Made by a program: the position numbers and the translations under genes
Shown: positions 11,162-24,886 of the stretch, piece by piece
How the letters are laid out: each line of letters starts with the position of its first letter
Numbering within the stretch: position 1 is the stretch's first letter
The notes under the pieces: model-generated
What the model saw: the letters and a program-made list of their open reading frames with translations, nothing else
The model's database searches: none
What the model was told of the DNA's origin: nothing
Origin: Lithospermum erythrorhizon
Taxonomy: Eukaryota; Streptophyta; Magnoliopsida; Boraginales; Boraginaceae
Assembly (NCBI GenBank): GCA_019722365.1
Contig: JADFUC010000398.1
Coordinates: 62,001-126,000 of the forward strand
Reading direction: 5' to 3'
Length of the DNA: 64,000 nucleotides

Positions 11162-14100
11162 TTAGTTAATTCTGTGAAATTTCAATGGTACAGGTCTTTT
11201 CAATACAGAGACATGAATGTCTTCCCAAACATCTGGTTTAGTTGGCAACTCTGCGATTCTATCTGCAATTGCCATGTCCTCTGGACGAACTGTTCCAAAG
11301 ACAGTGTATGTACCTTTCCACTCGTCATGGTTCGCCAAGCTGATGAAGAATTCAGGACCGGAACCAACCCATGCGACTGAACCTCGTTTTATGGATGGCT
11401 GAAACTCATTGGGGATGTTTTGGAATTCCAGACCCTGAACTTCCAGGGTTCCTTGAATAAGTGCATATGGAGGGCCATACGAACTCTGCAAGTTCATGAA
11501 ATGAGTCAACAAATGAACTCAGAAAAATATTTGGCAGAACAGTCCGAGGAAAATGAAGCCAGAATGATTTACAACAGTGGAATGAAAAGACTAACAGAAC
11601 ACAAAATGAAGACTACCCTTGAATTCTATCAGAACAGGTAAACCATAATGGGTTGATAGGAGAGATTTCCACGAGCCACTCGTGTAGGAGTAGACAGAAA
11701 AAGTTTAATCAATAGCAAACTCAAAGAACAAAATGTTTTGTGGAAGTTCCATATTGTGTAATTAACATACCCATAGATAATATCGGACCTACAACAAATC
11801 CTTCATGTTCGATCAATTTGAAAGTGTTCAAGCTGCCAGCTTGAACAAGAAAGCCACCCGAAGTGACTAGGAAACATAACATTTTTAAAGAGCCACCTGT
11901 AGCGGCTTGGAAAACATAAAAATTTTAATTTTTTTTTTTCTAGTTCGTAGAAATTGAAATGAGAGTTGGAGACTTGAATATAGGGAACTCTTACATCTTT
12001 TATATGGTTTCCTTGGGAATCCCAGGATTGCCCACGACTTTCAGCCCGAAAAATATGGCAGCCAGCGCAATGTCGCAGTTTCAGCAACTCCAGTATGTGA
12101 AGAAACGAATGAGGGGAACAGGTAGGCAAGAGCTGCAATAGAGTTTTCTCCAGCACATCAGATAACAGGGAAAAACGGAAGCCATGCACCAATCCATGCA
12201 AAATAATTCAATTTGAATAGAATCTGTTAGTTCAAAAGTTAGCATGTTTACATGGATATCTTATTGTAATCTCTTTCAACAAACTATATCTATAGATAAA
12301 CATATAACATCATTCATGGTGAAGTGTCACAACCAGCACAACCATTCACCCCATTCATGAGATTATTTTCTCTCAAATCCTTTCAGAAAAAAATTTCAAA
12401 TGTAATGCTACAGACAGAACAGAGAGTAATGTCACGGAATCAATATTAAACTTTGCTAGAAATAGTTAGACACTCTATATTGTCATGTCATTTTGATTAT
12501 TTTGTGGCAAAACTTGGATGAGGGCTTGAACCTACCGCTCGAGAAGTTTATATGTGAGTAATGAAATAGAGCAGTGGAACAGTAGTATTTTACAAAGAAA
12601 CAGGTACCTCTAAGTTTATTTTTTCGCAATTACTCAGGTAGCAAGTTACAGAGTGCATGTTACCAAACTTACCTATTAGTGTTATATAAAAATTTATGTT
12701 ACAAGCAGTAATTAGTTCATATTAATGAACTTAGTTTGTACATCAGTACTCAATTCCTTGGAGCATATCAATTATCAATGTTTGAAGGGTTCTGAGAGAA
12801 TGACAAACAATCAGGTTTCAGTGAAGTTTTTCATTTAGAAATGGCTTCAATCGGTAGATAAGAGTAATTTGTAGCCATGTCACCAAATTCATAAGGAAGT
12901 GACTTCTTTCTGTTCAAAAAGCGAAGAAAACAGAATACTACCGTTATGTGAAGAGTACCATATTCTGTCTCCAACCCAATGATGCCCTACAAGAGAAGTA
13001 AAGGTTGACAAGATAAGGACATAGTTGATAGCAGATAGTTACATACAGTCATGCGGTCATGCCTGAATCCTCATGGTTATCTGGTTAAATCAGCAATTTG
13101 AAGGTTGTTCAAAGATATAGTTGAAAATAATGAAAAGCAAAGTTTTCAAAACGGCTTTGCAAGAAATTGACTCTTGGCATCTTCCAAATGTGCATTAGCA
13201 ATTCCTAAATGTTGTGAGCAACTAAATAAGTATAGGCCATTGAAGAACACAAATAAATACAATACAAAATGAGTTCCACTAATTGTATTCTAAAAACTAT
13301 ATTGCACTGAATTACCTCCCCTTTCCTAACTACAAGACCAGAAGTCCACATGCTGACTTCTCCTGCTTCCTGTCGCTCAGGGACCATTGTATCATCTTGT
13401 TTCTTCAACCAGCACTACATTAACAGAAGGAAGAAAAACTTACTTAACAAGATAAGCAACATTAAAGAATCTACATCATTTTAAATGTTGGCATCAGTGA
13501 ACTGTGGAATCAACGACCCTAAGTGGCCAAGTAGAATGTAAACCTGCAACATGTTAGAAGCCTGGACTAATCACCACGAGCAACAAGAATGGGGTGAAAA
13601 GAAGGTACATCAAAAGCATAGTTCTGCGTGTAAGAATGTTAGTAACAATGCATAGCATTTGCCATATTGTATAGTTTCTCTTCTATCTTGTTAAAATTGG
13701 TGTATAACCTTCCTCATATAGCTTCTAAGTTCGACTACAAGTAAGAAGAGGGATAAAACTAGAGGCCAAAGGAAAGGACAACACTTGAGTTTCGTAGGGA
13801 AAGACAACGAGGATTGGAGGAATAAACGGGTAGAAAACATTCCCCCTCCAACCCCTGCCTTTAAAACATTTTAAAACATCCACCTCAATTCTCCTCTATT
13901 ACTCTCCCCCACGTTAATTCTTATGTTTTAGCCTCGCCTTCAGTTCACCCCAATCCAAACATACATAAGTAGAGTAATTTCTAATCACCATTTCTATTGA
14001 TACCTTATTATAATCACAAGATTCTCCTTTCATATTATATAACCACAATTTAATTATTGTATCAATCAAGCCATGCAGAGCAATCAAATAAGCACAATCT

Positions 14101-14562
14101 TAACAACTGTCCTGATTTTTGTCTTTGTTGAATAGAACCATATAATCAACCTCATTATAAAACAAAACTACACAAAAAACTCACCTCACCAAATCTATCC
14201 CCACATGAACTTGTGTTGCTACAAAACACCCAAGTATCACACAGACAAGGCCCATTATTACACATATCTTGACAAGCCTTACAACATTCCTGAGGAGAAT
14301 TCACCTTAAATTCAGAACCCCATTTGACAGCTTTCCCCCAAAGCTCCAATCTTTCAACCCCCCTACAACGACCTTCATTTTCTTGAACATTTTCACCTCC
14401 CAAATTCGATAAAGTCCCAATCTTGTCAACATTTATGTTACCATGATTATTAAATCTTGACATGGACATGTATACAGCACCACATGAGAGCAAACCCAAT
14501 AATAAAATGATTAAATGGACACATTTTGGGTTTGATTCTGAGGCATTTGGCTTCCTTCTCAT
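11162..14562 (-). CDS. Membrane-anchored cysteine-rich/cyclophilin-like protein, five exons
   Basis: Exons (minus): 14185-14562, 13316-13414, 12942-12986, 11995-12132 and 11162-11485, all with GT/AG borders, joining in phase to 327 aa. Residues 15-33 form a hydrophobic segment after a basic N-terminus, suggesting a type II membrane anchor. Residues 66-127 are cysteine-rich (Cys 66, 93, 94, 97, 101, 106, 108, 114, 120, 127) with a CLCDTWVFC motif. Residues 160-327 are cyclophilin-like, with RGSVAWV, EFFISLA and TVFGTV matching the cyclophilin core. This arrangement matches a conserved plant family usually annotated as cyclophilin-like peptidyl-prolyl isomerase. Active-site positions are altered by my alignment to human CypA: Arg55 is kept (R203), Gln111 is Glu (E265), Trp121 is kept (W276), and His126 is Tyr (Y280). 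Isomerase activity is therefore doubtful. The start is the ATG at 14562. The in-frame extension above it begins with TTG. A secretory-pathway location is inferred. Confidence 0.88.
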
Positions 14563-15290
14563 TTTGAGGTTAATGACTACAAGACTCAAAACCAAGAAAT
14601 GGGTTTATGGAAGGGTTTTGCCTAGATGATTTAAATTGCATTATGTAAGTATTTATTTATTAATAAAGACTCTCGACGAAATCTAATTTTAGCGGGCTTC
14701 TCGGTATGTTGAGTTTTTATTAATGGTGACTATAAAATAATTAATTGAGAAATTTTATGTGAATTTATTATGATTGCTTAAAAGGGTTGACAATAAAATA
14801 ATGAATGAGTAATTATATGAGGTTGACTAAAAATAGTCAATGAGGAATGCCACAGAAGAGGCAAGTTAGAACATGAACAAGGGTGTCAGAAATCACGCAG
14901 ATTCTATGATGGAGTAATTTTTACAGTTTAATTTAATGTTTAGGGGAATTGGAGTGTGGAAGGGTCTTGGAATTTGATTAGGAATTAAATCATTTTGAAA
15001 TTTTTACACCATATCATATACTATCTTTTACACATATCGAGACAAATTTTTGATCTTCAATACTATTTAATTATATTATTAAAAAAATTAATATTACGAA
15101 AGAGTTTTAAAAAACAACTAACGATATAAATTTTATATTTTTAAAATATTAAATAATTAATAATCGATAAATAAAAAATTCAATTTCGGAAAAATCAAAT
15201 CCGAAATATTTATGGATTGAGGGAGATTTTACTTCCCCTCCTCGTCTCTATCTATTCGTGATTATTCATAAAGAAAATATTTTATTAATA
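14563..15290. promoter_or_regulatory. Upstream region of the cyclophilin-like gene
   Basis: This holds the 5' untranslated region and promoter of the minus-strand gene starting at 14562. I cannot assign a TATA box with confidence. The part at about 15040-15240 is very AT-rich and ends with GGATTGAGGGAG, which may be a worn MITE end. Confidence 0.3.
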
Positions 15291-17639
15291 CAAGATTAAT
15301 TAGCCTGGCACTCTCAACTATCACTTTATTTTCGCCGGCATTGAATCTATCGGGCTTTTTTCTCGTATTCCCTTGCATACCCTTCTTTTCCGGCGTGGTT
15401 GATGTTGTTTATTATATAAGGTTTCAGCCTTAATCACAGATACTGATATTATTTTACCCTTAATCCGATATATAATTGCGACTGTTTTTAGCTTTTATTC
15501 AGCTTTAAATTACCGGCTTAAAGCCGGGGCTTAACGCTGAATCAAGATACTTGGAAATAGAATTCACCAAATTTGATGCAGTCATGATCCAACAATGTTT
15601 CCATTCTACTTCCATTAATATTGGGCCATGCACAACCTATTAAAGTTTATATGAAGCTAGAAGTAGTGCTTTATATATCTCCGATTTTCTAGAGCATTCA
15701 TCATCTTGCTGAGTTTTTGGGCGTACTATCGGTTCCAAGCAAGCTTAATCGGCAGCTTAATTACATATCGCTAGCAAAAGGCAAAGTTGGAGTTGATTAC
15801 TTTTAATTGGTTCTGAATAATTTTAATTCAAAGATATTTTCTTTTATTATTGGGCGATTTAATGCCATTAATTTCCCTACGTATTTATTTATTACGCTCT
15901 TTTATTTCGAACTAATTTTTATTATTAGTCGCACTACGATTTAGTCGATCGGATGGTTTGATTTTCTTGAGTCAATTTAATTTCTAGTTTCATAATTTCG
16001 ACATTAAGTATAATTAGTATTTAATATCTGATGTCAATATTAAGTCATTCATATAAGCGACATCATAAAATAGGGTTGTCACTTATGAATTAATAATCGA
16101 ACACATGTTTCAATTAACATGTAGATATGTAACGCCACGTGCAATTTAATAAAGATACGTTATTAAGATCTCTTATTTTAAGTTTCATCATGTAGATATG
16201 GGCTACTTTAATTTAATCGGCAAGTAACTGGTAAGAATATCAATCGTGATGGTGAATGCTTAAGCATGAACTAATAAAGAATTACTGTGTAAGTCAATCG
16301 GACGATCCGATGAAATCGCATTGGCCCCACTATACTGAGTATTAAGTAAGATTCACTTTTTGTGCATTCATTTAGTATTAGCTAATTTAATTGCTTAGTC
16401 AATTTAGTTAAGTACCTAGATTTAAATTTACTCTTTAATTATTAGTTAATTAAGGATTAAGAAAAAAACCTAGTATTTAGTATATTGAAATTTGTGAGAC
16501 GATACTGCTCTTATTCATTATATTACTTCCACATCTAATCTCTGACTGAATTCTAACATCGTGAATTTGCGTTGTCAAGTGGTCCCCGAACCTATAATCG
16601 ACTTTTTACCTCTAATACTAAACTAAAGGAAGTGATATTTAAAATATTTTACATACCTAGAATAGAAAAATTCCCAAGATTTCTTCTTTCGACATAACCC
16701 AACCCCCACCCCTTACCCCCTACCTAAACTTTCTCATCTAAACTTCACCAACCATCACTTTTTTCTTTGACATACCCAACCCTACCCCTACCCTACACTA
16801 GAACAGTAGACAAGAATGGTAAAAGGACTATTTTGCCCTTAATTAAAATTCCTCAATCACTACACTTCAAAATAAGGAGGGCATTATAGTAAAAACGAAA
16901 CCCCAATTCACCAAATCCTCCACCAAACCATACCATACCATCAAAGCGAAGATAAATAAGAATTCGAGATCCTCACCATCATCCATATTGTATCCATAAG
17001 TAGGGCATATTAAGATCAAACATCAACGCTTTTTTCTCACACACGCATTTAAGTTACTCACTAACCTTACACTCCTCATCATCGATAACCGACGACGGCG
17101 AATCACAATCACTTCCGACAATCAAATTGAAGACCTCAAAGTATGAATTGGGTACGCTTCGACAGCCCACCCCACCCCCACCTAAACTAACAGGTTTGAT
17201 TGATTGATTGAATGGGTGGAGGCATATCATCAGTATATCTTGTCTCTCTTTGGTTGCCATGATTGCATTTGTTCTTCTCCCTCGATTCCGACTTCAACTC
17301 TGGCTCGTGTTTTCAATCCAGTGCTGCCTCAAGGAGATTATGCGGATGAAGTTTGCTCAATCTCCGTGGCCATCATGCAACCCGTGATACGTGTCGTGTT
17401 CTTAAAGTATACCAATGGGCTCTAAACTTATCGGATACTTAATCCCAAAGATATTACTGGATGTACAAAAAATAATAAATCAAACGAACTACTATTATCT
17501 TTAATTTTCATTCGACATTATCAATAAGCAAATGGAATTGAATTGCTCACAATACCCAAACTGTGAGTAACTCCATGTCCACACCAACAAATTATCTAAC
17601 CCTTCCTCAGACGCTTTTGCATTGTAACGTTTTAAAGTG
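15291..17639. other. Unresolved DNA, possible LTR remnant and small exon
   Basis: A plus-strand TATA-like TTATATAAGG at about 15412 followed by a pyrimidine-rich leader suggests a worn LTR, but no partner was found. 16680-16800 holds two similar C-rich stretches about 70 bases apart (CCCAACCCCCACCCC type). Two overlapping ORFs at 17054-17425 (minus 68 aa, plus 73 aa) match nothing I know. The minus one ends at a good donor-like AAG|GTTAGTGAG near 17065, so it could be part of an exon, but no second exon was found. Confidence 0.3.
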
Positions 17640-20600
17640 AAACTAGGAATAAATATGCAAGAGAAATCGAATCTCTTCCAAAAATGTAGGGGCGCCGATC
17701 ACTTATGAAAGCAGAAGAGGATTTTTATTTCATGAAATAAAAGTGAGCATTATTATTTTTCACATTAACTTAGTCTCCTATTTATAGGCACAAAAGCCGT
17801 ACAATTTAGCTACTAGAATAATCTATTTGAAAGTTTTAGAACCTTCTTTCATTATCCCTAGAATTTAGGAGCTTTATTAGTTAAGTGATAATGTTTCTAG
17901 AATGTTCCTATCTTATCTCTATAATTTAGGAATATAAGAGAATGTTCTAGAAACTTCTCCACCTCATCTGATGCTGCTAAGTTTCGTCCCTATGTCCCTG
18001 ACTCCGATTGCCTCGATCGCTTTCCTTCGTGTTTCACTTTATACTCTGGAAGTTTAATAATACATTTATTATTTAGTTTCGTTTATCAAGCCATACAGGA
18101 CCTCTTGGTGATGCATGGACTGGTTGGGTTTTACTTGATTAAATAATCATATCTAACCGGATACTACTCTACCTCCTACGAGACATAAAACAAGAATTAA
18201 ATGTAGATTTCTCAGATGCATCTTTTGCTGGGCACCTCAAGCTCGCAATGAATATGATCGAAGAGGCTCGAACAACCAACGTAGGTCAGTTCTCTAAGAA
18301 TAGTCCACACCAACGACGATCAAACCCTTCCTTCTGCTTTTACTGGGATCTATTAAAAAGTTGAACAAAAGGAATTTAGGAGAAGAAAAAGTTCGGATTT
18401 TTCTTCCCCCGCTTTGGCTCTAATGTTAGAGTGGCGGCGTGAGTAGTATGTTGGAGCCATCTTTTCTCTAAGCATTTAATAACGAATTTAAAAAATTTCT
18501 TCTCCAAAACGACCTATTTATAAAAGATCAACGTTATACTTTTAGCTGACAAAGAGTTAAGAAACCATTCCACCTCCTCAAAGTAGTCGAAGTAGTGTGA
18601 GAGTGGAGTCTTAGAATCCTTTCACTTCGTCCTAAAATAAAAGTGCACATAAAAAGCTAAGATAATATTCAAATAACGATTCTACAAAAGAAAATTCGAA
18701 GCTTCTCCTCTTCCTATAGTAGCTCTAACACGGGCACAATTTCAACAATCGACCTTTTCCCAATATTCTTACATAGTTACACTTTAATCCGAAGAGTAAT
18801 CGTATTATGGGCTTTGATCACGTTGTCAGCTACATGATTTTCCAGTTCGATCGACAAGAGTAATATATTAATTTATGTTAACCAAATATTATATTAATAT
18901 ATAGATTATGAGCGGACCCTAGTAAGCCATCATAAACTGTAATGTCAACGCGCGAAGCATCCTAATACAATCGTCTAACACCCAACATATGTTATCTCGA
19001 ACTTATATTGTTTGATATAATTAAATGTAAGTAAATCGTTGTACAATCAAATTATTCAATCTACATATTTGGCGAGATCTAATATTCATATTTTGAATAC
19101 CCTACTCGCCTCTTTGAACGACATTAACCGGACATTAATTAACCGATTATCTTAAACGATCCTTTGCACTCGATTTAATAGTCGTCGGCCGGTAAGATTT
19201 CAGGTCACCAAACTCTTGCATCTCATATTTTCTTGGGCGTGATGAATTAATGTGCTTCCAAGATTATAACGGAGAGGCGCATCATAATCACCATTAATTT
19301 CCAAGAGTTTAAATCTAACCGTTATATCCGGGTTGTACAAATTTCATCTTCAGACAAGATTTCACAACTACACTTTCGTAGTATACAAAAACACAAGTCT
19401 TTTATAATCCTCCCTGCTACTTTAAGACGCTTAGATGTGGTCAAAGCACATTAGTCCTATAAAGTGAAATCAAATACCAGTTCAAGACCAAGTATTTAAC
19501 ATAATGCTTTTATGAGAAATACCTAGGACAATGTGATATATAAAATCTTCTAAGTTTCTCACAACTGGCCAAGTCCATTCAAGCATTCGAATCGCTTTGA
19601 CATGCATACCATTGATTGATTGGGAGTTGATAATCATACTCCCTTCCTCGATCCAAAGTTAAACGCATCGTATTAACCAAACACACTAACCACCCTATGT
19701 TCGATTCCACCATCGGACACCGTTAGTGATAACTAACCCGCATTCGGCTCGAATGTAGGATTTCTTGTTTGATCCTCAATCCAAAGACCTCTCCTAAAAA
19801 TGCTTTTATTGCTCGGTGAATCCAATTTTTATCATAATAATAATAGTATCATTGTTCAATAACAATGACAAGTGTAAACTTGTTAATAAGAAGCATATAT
19901 TCAAACAAGTCTACGGAAGAAATTAAAATTGAGCTTCCTCCCACTGAATCATGCATTTAGGTCCATTAGGACATGTAAACAAGATGATCGTGTCATCATC
20001 CTTTAACCATCCTTCGAAAGAATAGTCTTTACATCCATATACCAAAACATTCATGATGTAGAGGTGTTAACGGCTAACTCGATCTAAGGGGATATGACGT
20101 TGTTACACGTCTATAGGTTTCATCATGTTCAGAACATGATCGGCCCCAAACCTTCTTCCTCAAACTTTGAGTCATAGACGTATATCTTATATACTAACCA
20201 ACTCTTTGTGCATATCCTTACGCTTATCTTCAACAAATAATCTTTATCAAGCCATGTAAGTAATCTTCAAGATTCGAATTTTATATTATCTTAGGGTGAC
20301 AGAATCTTGGTTGTATCGACTATGGTACACCTCGTGGAATAATTTCCACAATTACCATAAAGTTCATTTAGTTCGAAAACTAAACATTATAGAAAGATCA
20401 ACAATTGATCTTCTAGAACTAACCCGAACAATTTCATTAATACCTTTATTCCTTTTCCATTACTTGGAATATTACTCATAACAATTCATGACTTCTAGGA
20501 ATTGCTCTCGTAATGGTTAACGCGGATATTCTATACGAGATCCAAGGGAGAGATCCTCATTAGACACGCTGCGTGCTCAAATGTAGAACTTGTTCAATTT

Positions 20601-22000
20601 TAGTTTATTCACTTTTAAACTCCATAACATTTATCATCTATAATCGTTATATCGAGCTTAATCCGTATTTTTGTATCGAAGCCAGACATGTATCTCTTTA
20701 CTAAGGTAAACGACATTTAATTTCATACCATCGACAACTCAAATATGGTAAGGTCATTTTCCTTAGTAACTTCAGGAGATATCACATACATATACAATTT
20801 ATCTCAGGTCACAAGCCTCCCACTGACCTTTTGAACTCTTAGCTCATCTTCTTTCTCCAAAAAGACTTTTACTCCTTTTATACTCAAATATCTCAAGTTC
20901 TCAACTTGAATATTAGTAGTATACTAGTTTCCATTTATTCTAGTTTTAATGCGAGTGCCCCCACGTAAATGTTAAGTACCTATCCTTAACGATCATTAGT
21001 TAAAGAACATTTCTTGCTCACGAGTTAGAACGCAGATGTCAAGTATCCATTTACATAGAATCAATACTTAGAACATCCATTCTCTGGCCTTATAACTAAG
21101 AAAAATTCCTAGTGAAATGGGGATTTGACCATAGTCCGTACTTGTTCATGATCCTTGTATTTCATATCAAAATGAATTTCAAATCATTTTGTGAGTTTGA
21201 TTCATTCATAAATGCTATGAAGCCAATCAAGATAGCAGAGCGCCGGAATCTCTAAATATGTAGCTAGAAAGTCGCTATGTACTTAAACCGGTTCAATACA
21301 TTCTCTTATATCATGTTACCACAACATATAAAGAGTCATCTTGTAGAATCTCATCCCTTAGATGATTTATACTCGTCAATTCAATACCTTATAATCATGG
21401 ACAGTTCCATGTTATTGGCAATCGATTTATGACTCTTTTCTTAAGTTGACATGTATTTATCAAGACAATACATTCATCAGCTAAGATTTGTAACCCTCCC
21501 ACTAAATCTAACGAGAATTGATTCAGTCCATCTTCTTAAGATGTGGATATCCAAGTCCTGCTCAAGGTCAGTAATTCTTGGCATTGCTCACTCATTTATC
21601 AAGAAAGTGTTGAATTACATTCCTTCAACAAGACGTGTTTAGAATAGAACACATGAATGTATAATTCAACGGATTGAGTTATTTATTTCATAAATGTAAA
21701 GGTAAATCAAAAAGCACGCTAAAAATCAAATCATTCTTTACTTTAAAGATTCCAAGCAGAAATACGATCATACTTGAAAACGATTTCTAACCTGATCACT
21801 TATTTCTCCTTCAATGCTACTACTCTATTTTTGTCGTATTATTACCAAAGTATGAAGTCAAATCAATAGTCACACGAACTATCGAGCCTAGGGTTTAAGA
21901 TTTATGCTGAGTCACTCATGGACACGCGCTTAGGTTTATGATTTATGAGTCAGAAGTTGCCGAGATCCATTTCAAATGAAGTCTATTCGCTTGAGTTGAA
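17640..22000 (-). mobile_element. Copia-type LTR and non-coding remnants, minus orientation
   Basis: TATA boxes on the minus strand (TGCCTATAAATAGG, about 17778-17791; CTTTTATAAATAGG, about 18509-18522) suggest LTR promoters reading leftward. The segment about 18845-19040 is repeated at about 59165-59330 (shared AATTTATGTTAACC, TATTAATATATAGATTATG and CTAGTAAGCCATCATAA), so it belongs to a dispersed family. From about 19400 to 22000 there is no intact domain, only AT-rich sequence with recurrent CCTCCCACT motifs (19938, 20817, 21497) that resemble reversed polypurine tracts. The lineage assignment is inference, and the element's limits are not known. Confidence 0.4.
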
Positions 22001-22446
22001 TTGTTCTTCTTTCTCAGATCAAGCCGAGGATGCCACCCTGTGCAGGAAATTGCAGCCGGCGCTGCATTTGAAGTTATAATTCCACTGAAGGTAGAATTGC
22101 AGAAGCTAATGTTCCGGCCAAATGATGTAAATAATATTAATCAACCCTCGACAAGCCGTTTAGTAAATACAAGTAAGTGAAATAGTGGTTCACCACATCA
22201 TGTACCGTGGAATCCTCGCGGGAAAAACCAACTGCATTGCATAACCGAATCGCCCACAAGACGCGAGAAGCAATTCACCTCCTATGTAGCAAAACGCCGA
22301 CTCGCTGGGTAAAATTTTTGATCGCTTTTGAAGAGATCCACCCTTCAAAAAAATTTCTGCTGCACTCCAATTCGAGCACTCGAATTTATCAAGGATTTGG
22401 AGTCCATATTTGAACCTGGGCTGGGCATGCGAGTCGGTATGGAAGT
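22001..22446. other. Unassigned sequence
   Basis: A 68-aa plus ORF at 22207-22413 matches nothing I know and begins inside sequence of unknown origin. No repeat partner was seen. It lies directly left of the reversed gypsy LTR copy 2. Confidence 0.3.
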
Positions 22447-24886
22447 TCCAGAACGACCCGCCCCAGGTCGGTCGCCCTAAGGTTAAACGCCCAAGACTGA
22501 CACAGAATTGCAGTTCACCAAATCGACGGATGACTCAATTTTGAAAAGACCCACCGGGGTTCCTAAATAACCCAATAACATAACATACATCCGGTAGTTA
22601 ACGCTTTTTAAGAAAATAATCCATCGTGGTATTTACTAACCCGCACAAAACCTCCATATATACAACAAATCACAAAAGTACAAACGAAATCCACATACAC
22701 CGAAATCTCAAAATACAACAATATACATTTCAAAACTACAACCAAAACAACAAAAAGAAGATCATGGCGATCTACTTAATTACCCGTCTCTCACCTAAGC
22801 ACTCAAACCCGATCACACCCAACGAATCATAAACACCGATGCACCACTGGCCAACCTCGCACAAATAAAAATTCGCCATAGCAAATAAGTATAAGTCGCG
22901 AAACTTAATGAAGTACTTATTTTAAGAAAGTGGAAATTAACCCACACCCAATTGTGAAGCGAACATAATAATCATTAATTTAGCGTAAAACATAGATAGA
23001 TTTTTTCTACTACACCATCTAAGGCCATTATAAATTGAGAATATCATTAGCGAAGTCTTTCATAATCACGCCGACATCATACAAGTATGGGCTTCAATAT
23101 CGATATTACAATTATCATAAATTTATGTTTCATCAACTAAACATTTACGCCTACTGTTAACATACAACCATAATCATGCATCTAAAAAAAACAATGTAAG
23201 AATAAAGCGCCCAACAGACCACAACTCTACTTCAACAACACTAAGATTCACTCAATACCACAACTAAACAACCTAATCAACTCAACTCAACAACTCAATC
23301 AATTCAACATTCAATCACTCAACAACTCAATCAACTCCAACATCTCAATCAACTCAACACGAACCCGGATTCTACACGGGGCGCACCCTCAGAATCAACC
23401 TCAACACGGGAGAAACTTATGCCCGCTCGACATGCCTAAACATCACACTCGTAATCTAGAAAATACATCACACTCATACCAAGTACAAGTGCCACTACAT
23501 CACGCCATACCGAAGTACAAGGCCACTATATCACGCCATACCGAAGCATAAAACTACTAAATCGGGTAATACAACTCATCATACTGCCAACAACCCATAA
23601 ACAATCATCTAATGTCAATTCAACCAACAAACATCCCGACCCCAAAATGATCAACACGCCGGAAATCAATCACCATACACAAACAATCAATGAAAATATA
23701 TAGGATAACATACCAATTATCCTCAAATTCAACACATTCACGAAAGTAATTAATCTTACACCCGCTAGCTAAATACTCACCTCAGCTAACAATATGAAAC
23801 GGCCTCGCTAATCAATCCGTGTGTCGCTTTCCCCACGCCTCCACCCCTAATCACAATATCCGCAAAAAATACAATTACTACTTACTAAAATCTTAATCCC
23901 ATTTTAGTTTCCACTTAACAATTCTATTTTAGAAGTTTAGTCAACAATCGCTCAACTTAAGGCGTTTCAACTTAACCTTAACACGCTTTTAGTTTCTTTA
24001 TTTCTCTCCACCTCGCAACAATATTTAATTATCAACTTAACAACTCTAGGTGGAAATATTACCACGCTGCTTAAAACGACTAATAAAATGACAAAATCCC
24101 GACCACCCCAACACTAATCAATCTCGGCCCCCTCCCTCTACCCCAATTCCAACACTCTAAACAATTTCTAATCAATCCAACAACCAATTGCCCAACTAAT
24201 TAATCCATTTCTAACAACCTTTAATCAAAACCCAAATATTAATCAACTTACAAAATCCTACCTCAACATACTCTCTTCCAATCAACATCAAAATCACAAC
24301 TTATACTCCAAAACAACTATATTAAGGTCCCATAATATCATAATACAATTTAAAGAAAATTTGGAAAAAGTCAACTATCCCATTCAACCCATTTCAACCC
24401 CAAAAATCGATTATTATCACTTCTAACCACATAATCCAAACTTAGATGATACCTCTATACCATTTAAAACTCTCAAAAACTGTCATAAAAGTCAACAAAA
24501 AGTCAAACTTTCAAAAAACTTTGAAATATAACAAAAGTTTTAACCTTCTACCTCAAGTCAGGATTAATGGTGCAAGATGAACCAACTATTTTATGGTTCC
24601 TGAGCCACAAAGAACGAAAAGAAATCTAAGAAAAAAAGCCCTGGCAAAGGAGTGGACGCGGTTCGGCCAAGCTTAAGTGGTACAAGGGACGGGTTTTGTG
24701 ATAAGAATGAATGTTGATAAGGTCGGCGAGATATTTAGGAACGAGCTTGCTCTCAGGTTTTCGAGAAAGTCGGCCATGATTTCTCCACTTTTCGTATTTC
24801 TAAATCTTAAATGAAAACGATTTCAAATCGAAGTATTTCCCCGTGACATAAATTACTACACATATAATACTAGTCTCGGTATAACG
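22447..24886 (-). mobile_element. Gypsy LTR, copy 2 (reverse)
   Basis: On the minus strand it starts near 24886 with CGTTATACCGAGACTAG and ends near 22447. It aligns with copy 3 (45716-47911) along its length: GGCTTGGCCGAACC near 24668, the TTTGTTGACTTTT stretches near 24480-24520, the GAGTCATCCGTCGATT motif near 22520-22540, and TAACCTTAGGGCGACC near 22470-22486. A CAACTCAATCAACT-rich tract lies at 23270-23365, and units of about 31 bp (AAGTACAAG-GCCACTA) at 23480-23560. No coding capacity. Whether it is a solo LTR or part of a longer element is not clear. Confidence 0.6.

Noticed and set aside
14563..14595. Longer start for the cyclophilin-like protein (11 more residues)
   Set aside because: The frame begins with TTG, not ATG. 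The first ATG is at 14562 and is followed by a family-like basic N-terminus.
15521..15537. CCGGCTTAAAGCCGG palindrome as a regulatory site
   Set aside because: A single short inverted repeat in unresolved DNA with no promoter or gene nearby. Expected by chance at this scale.
23270..23365. CAACTCAAT repeat considered as a CRISPR-like array
   Set aside because: No regular repeat-spacer structure, short imperfect units, plant context. It is the reverse of the LTR tract at 47040-47180.
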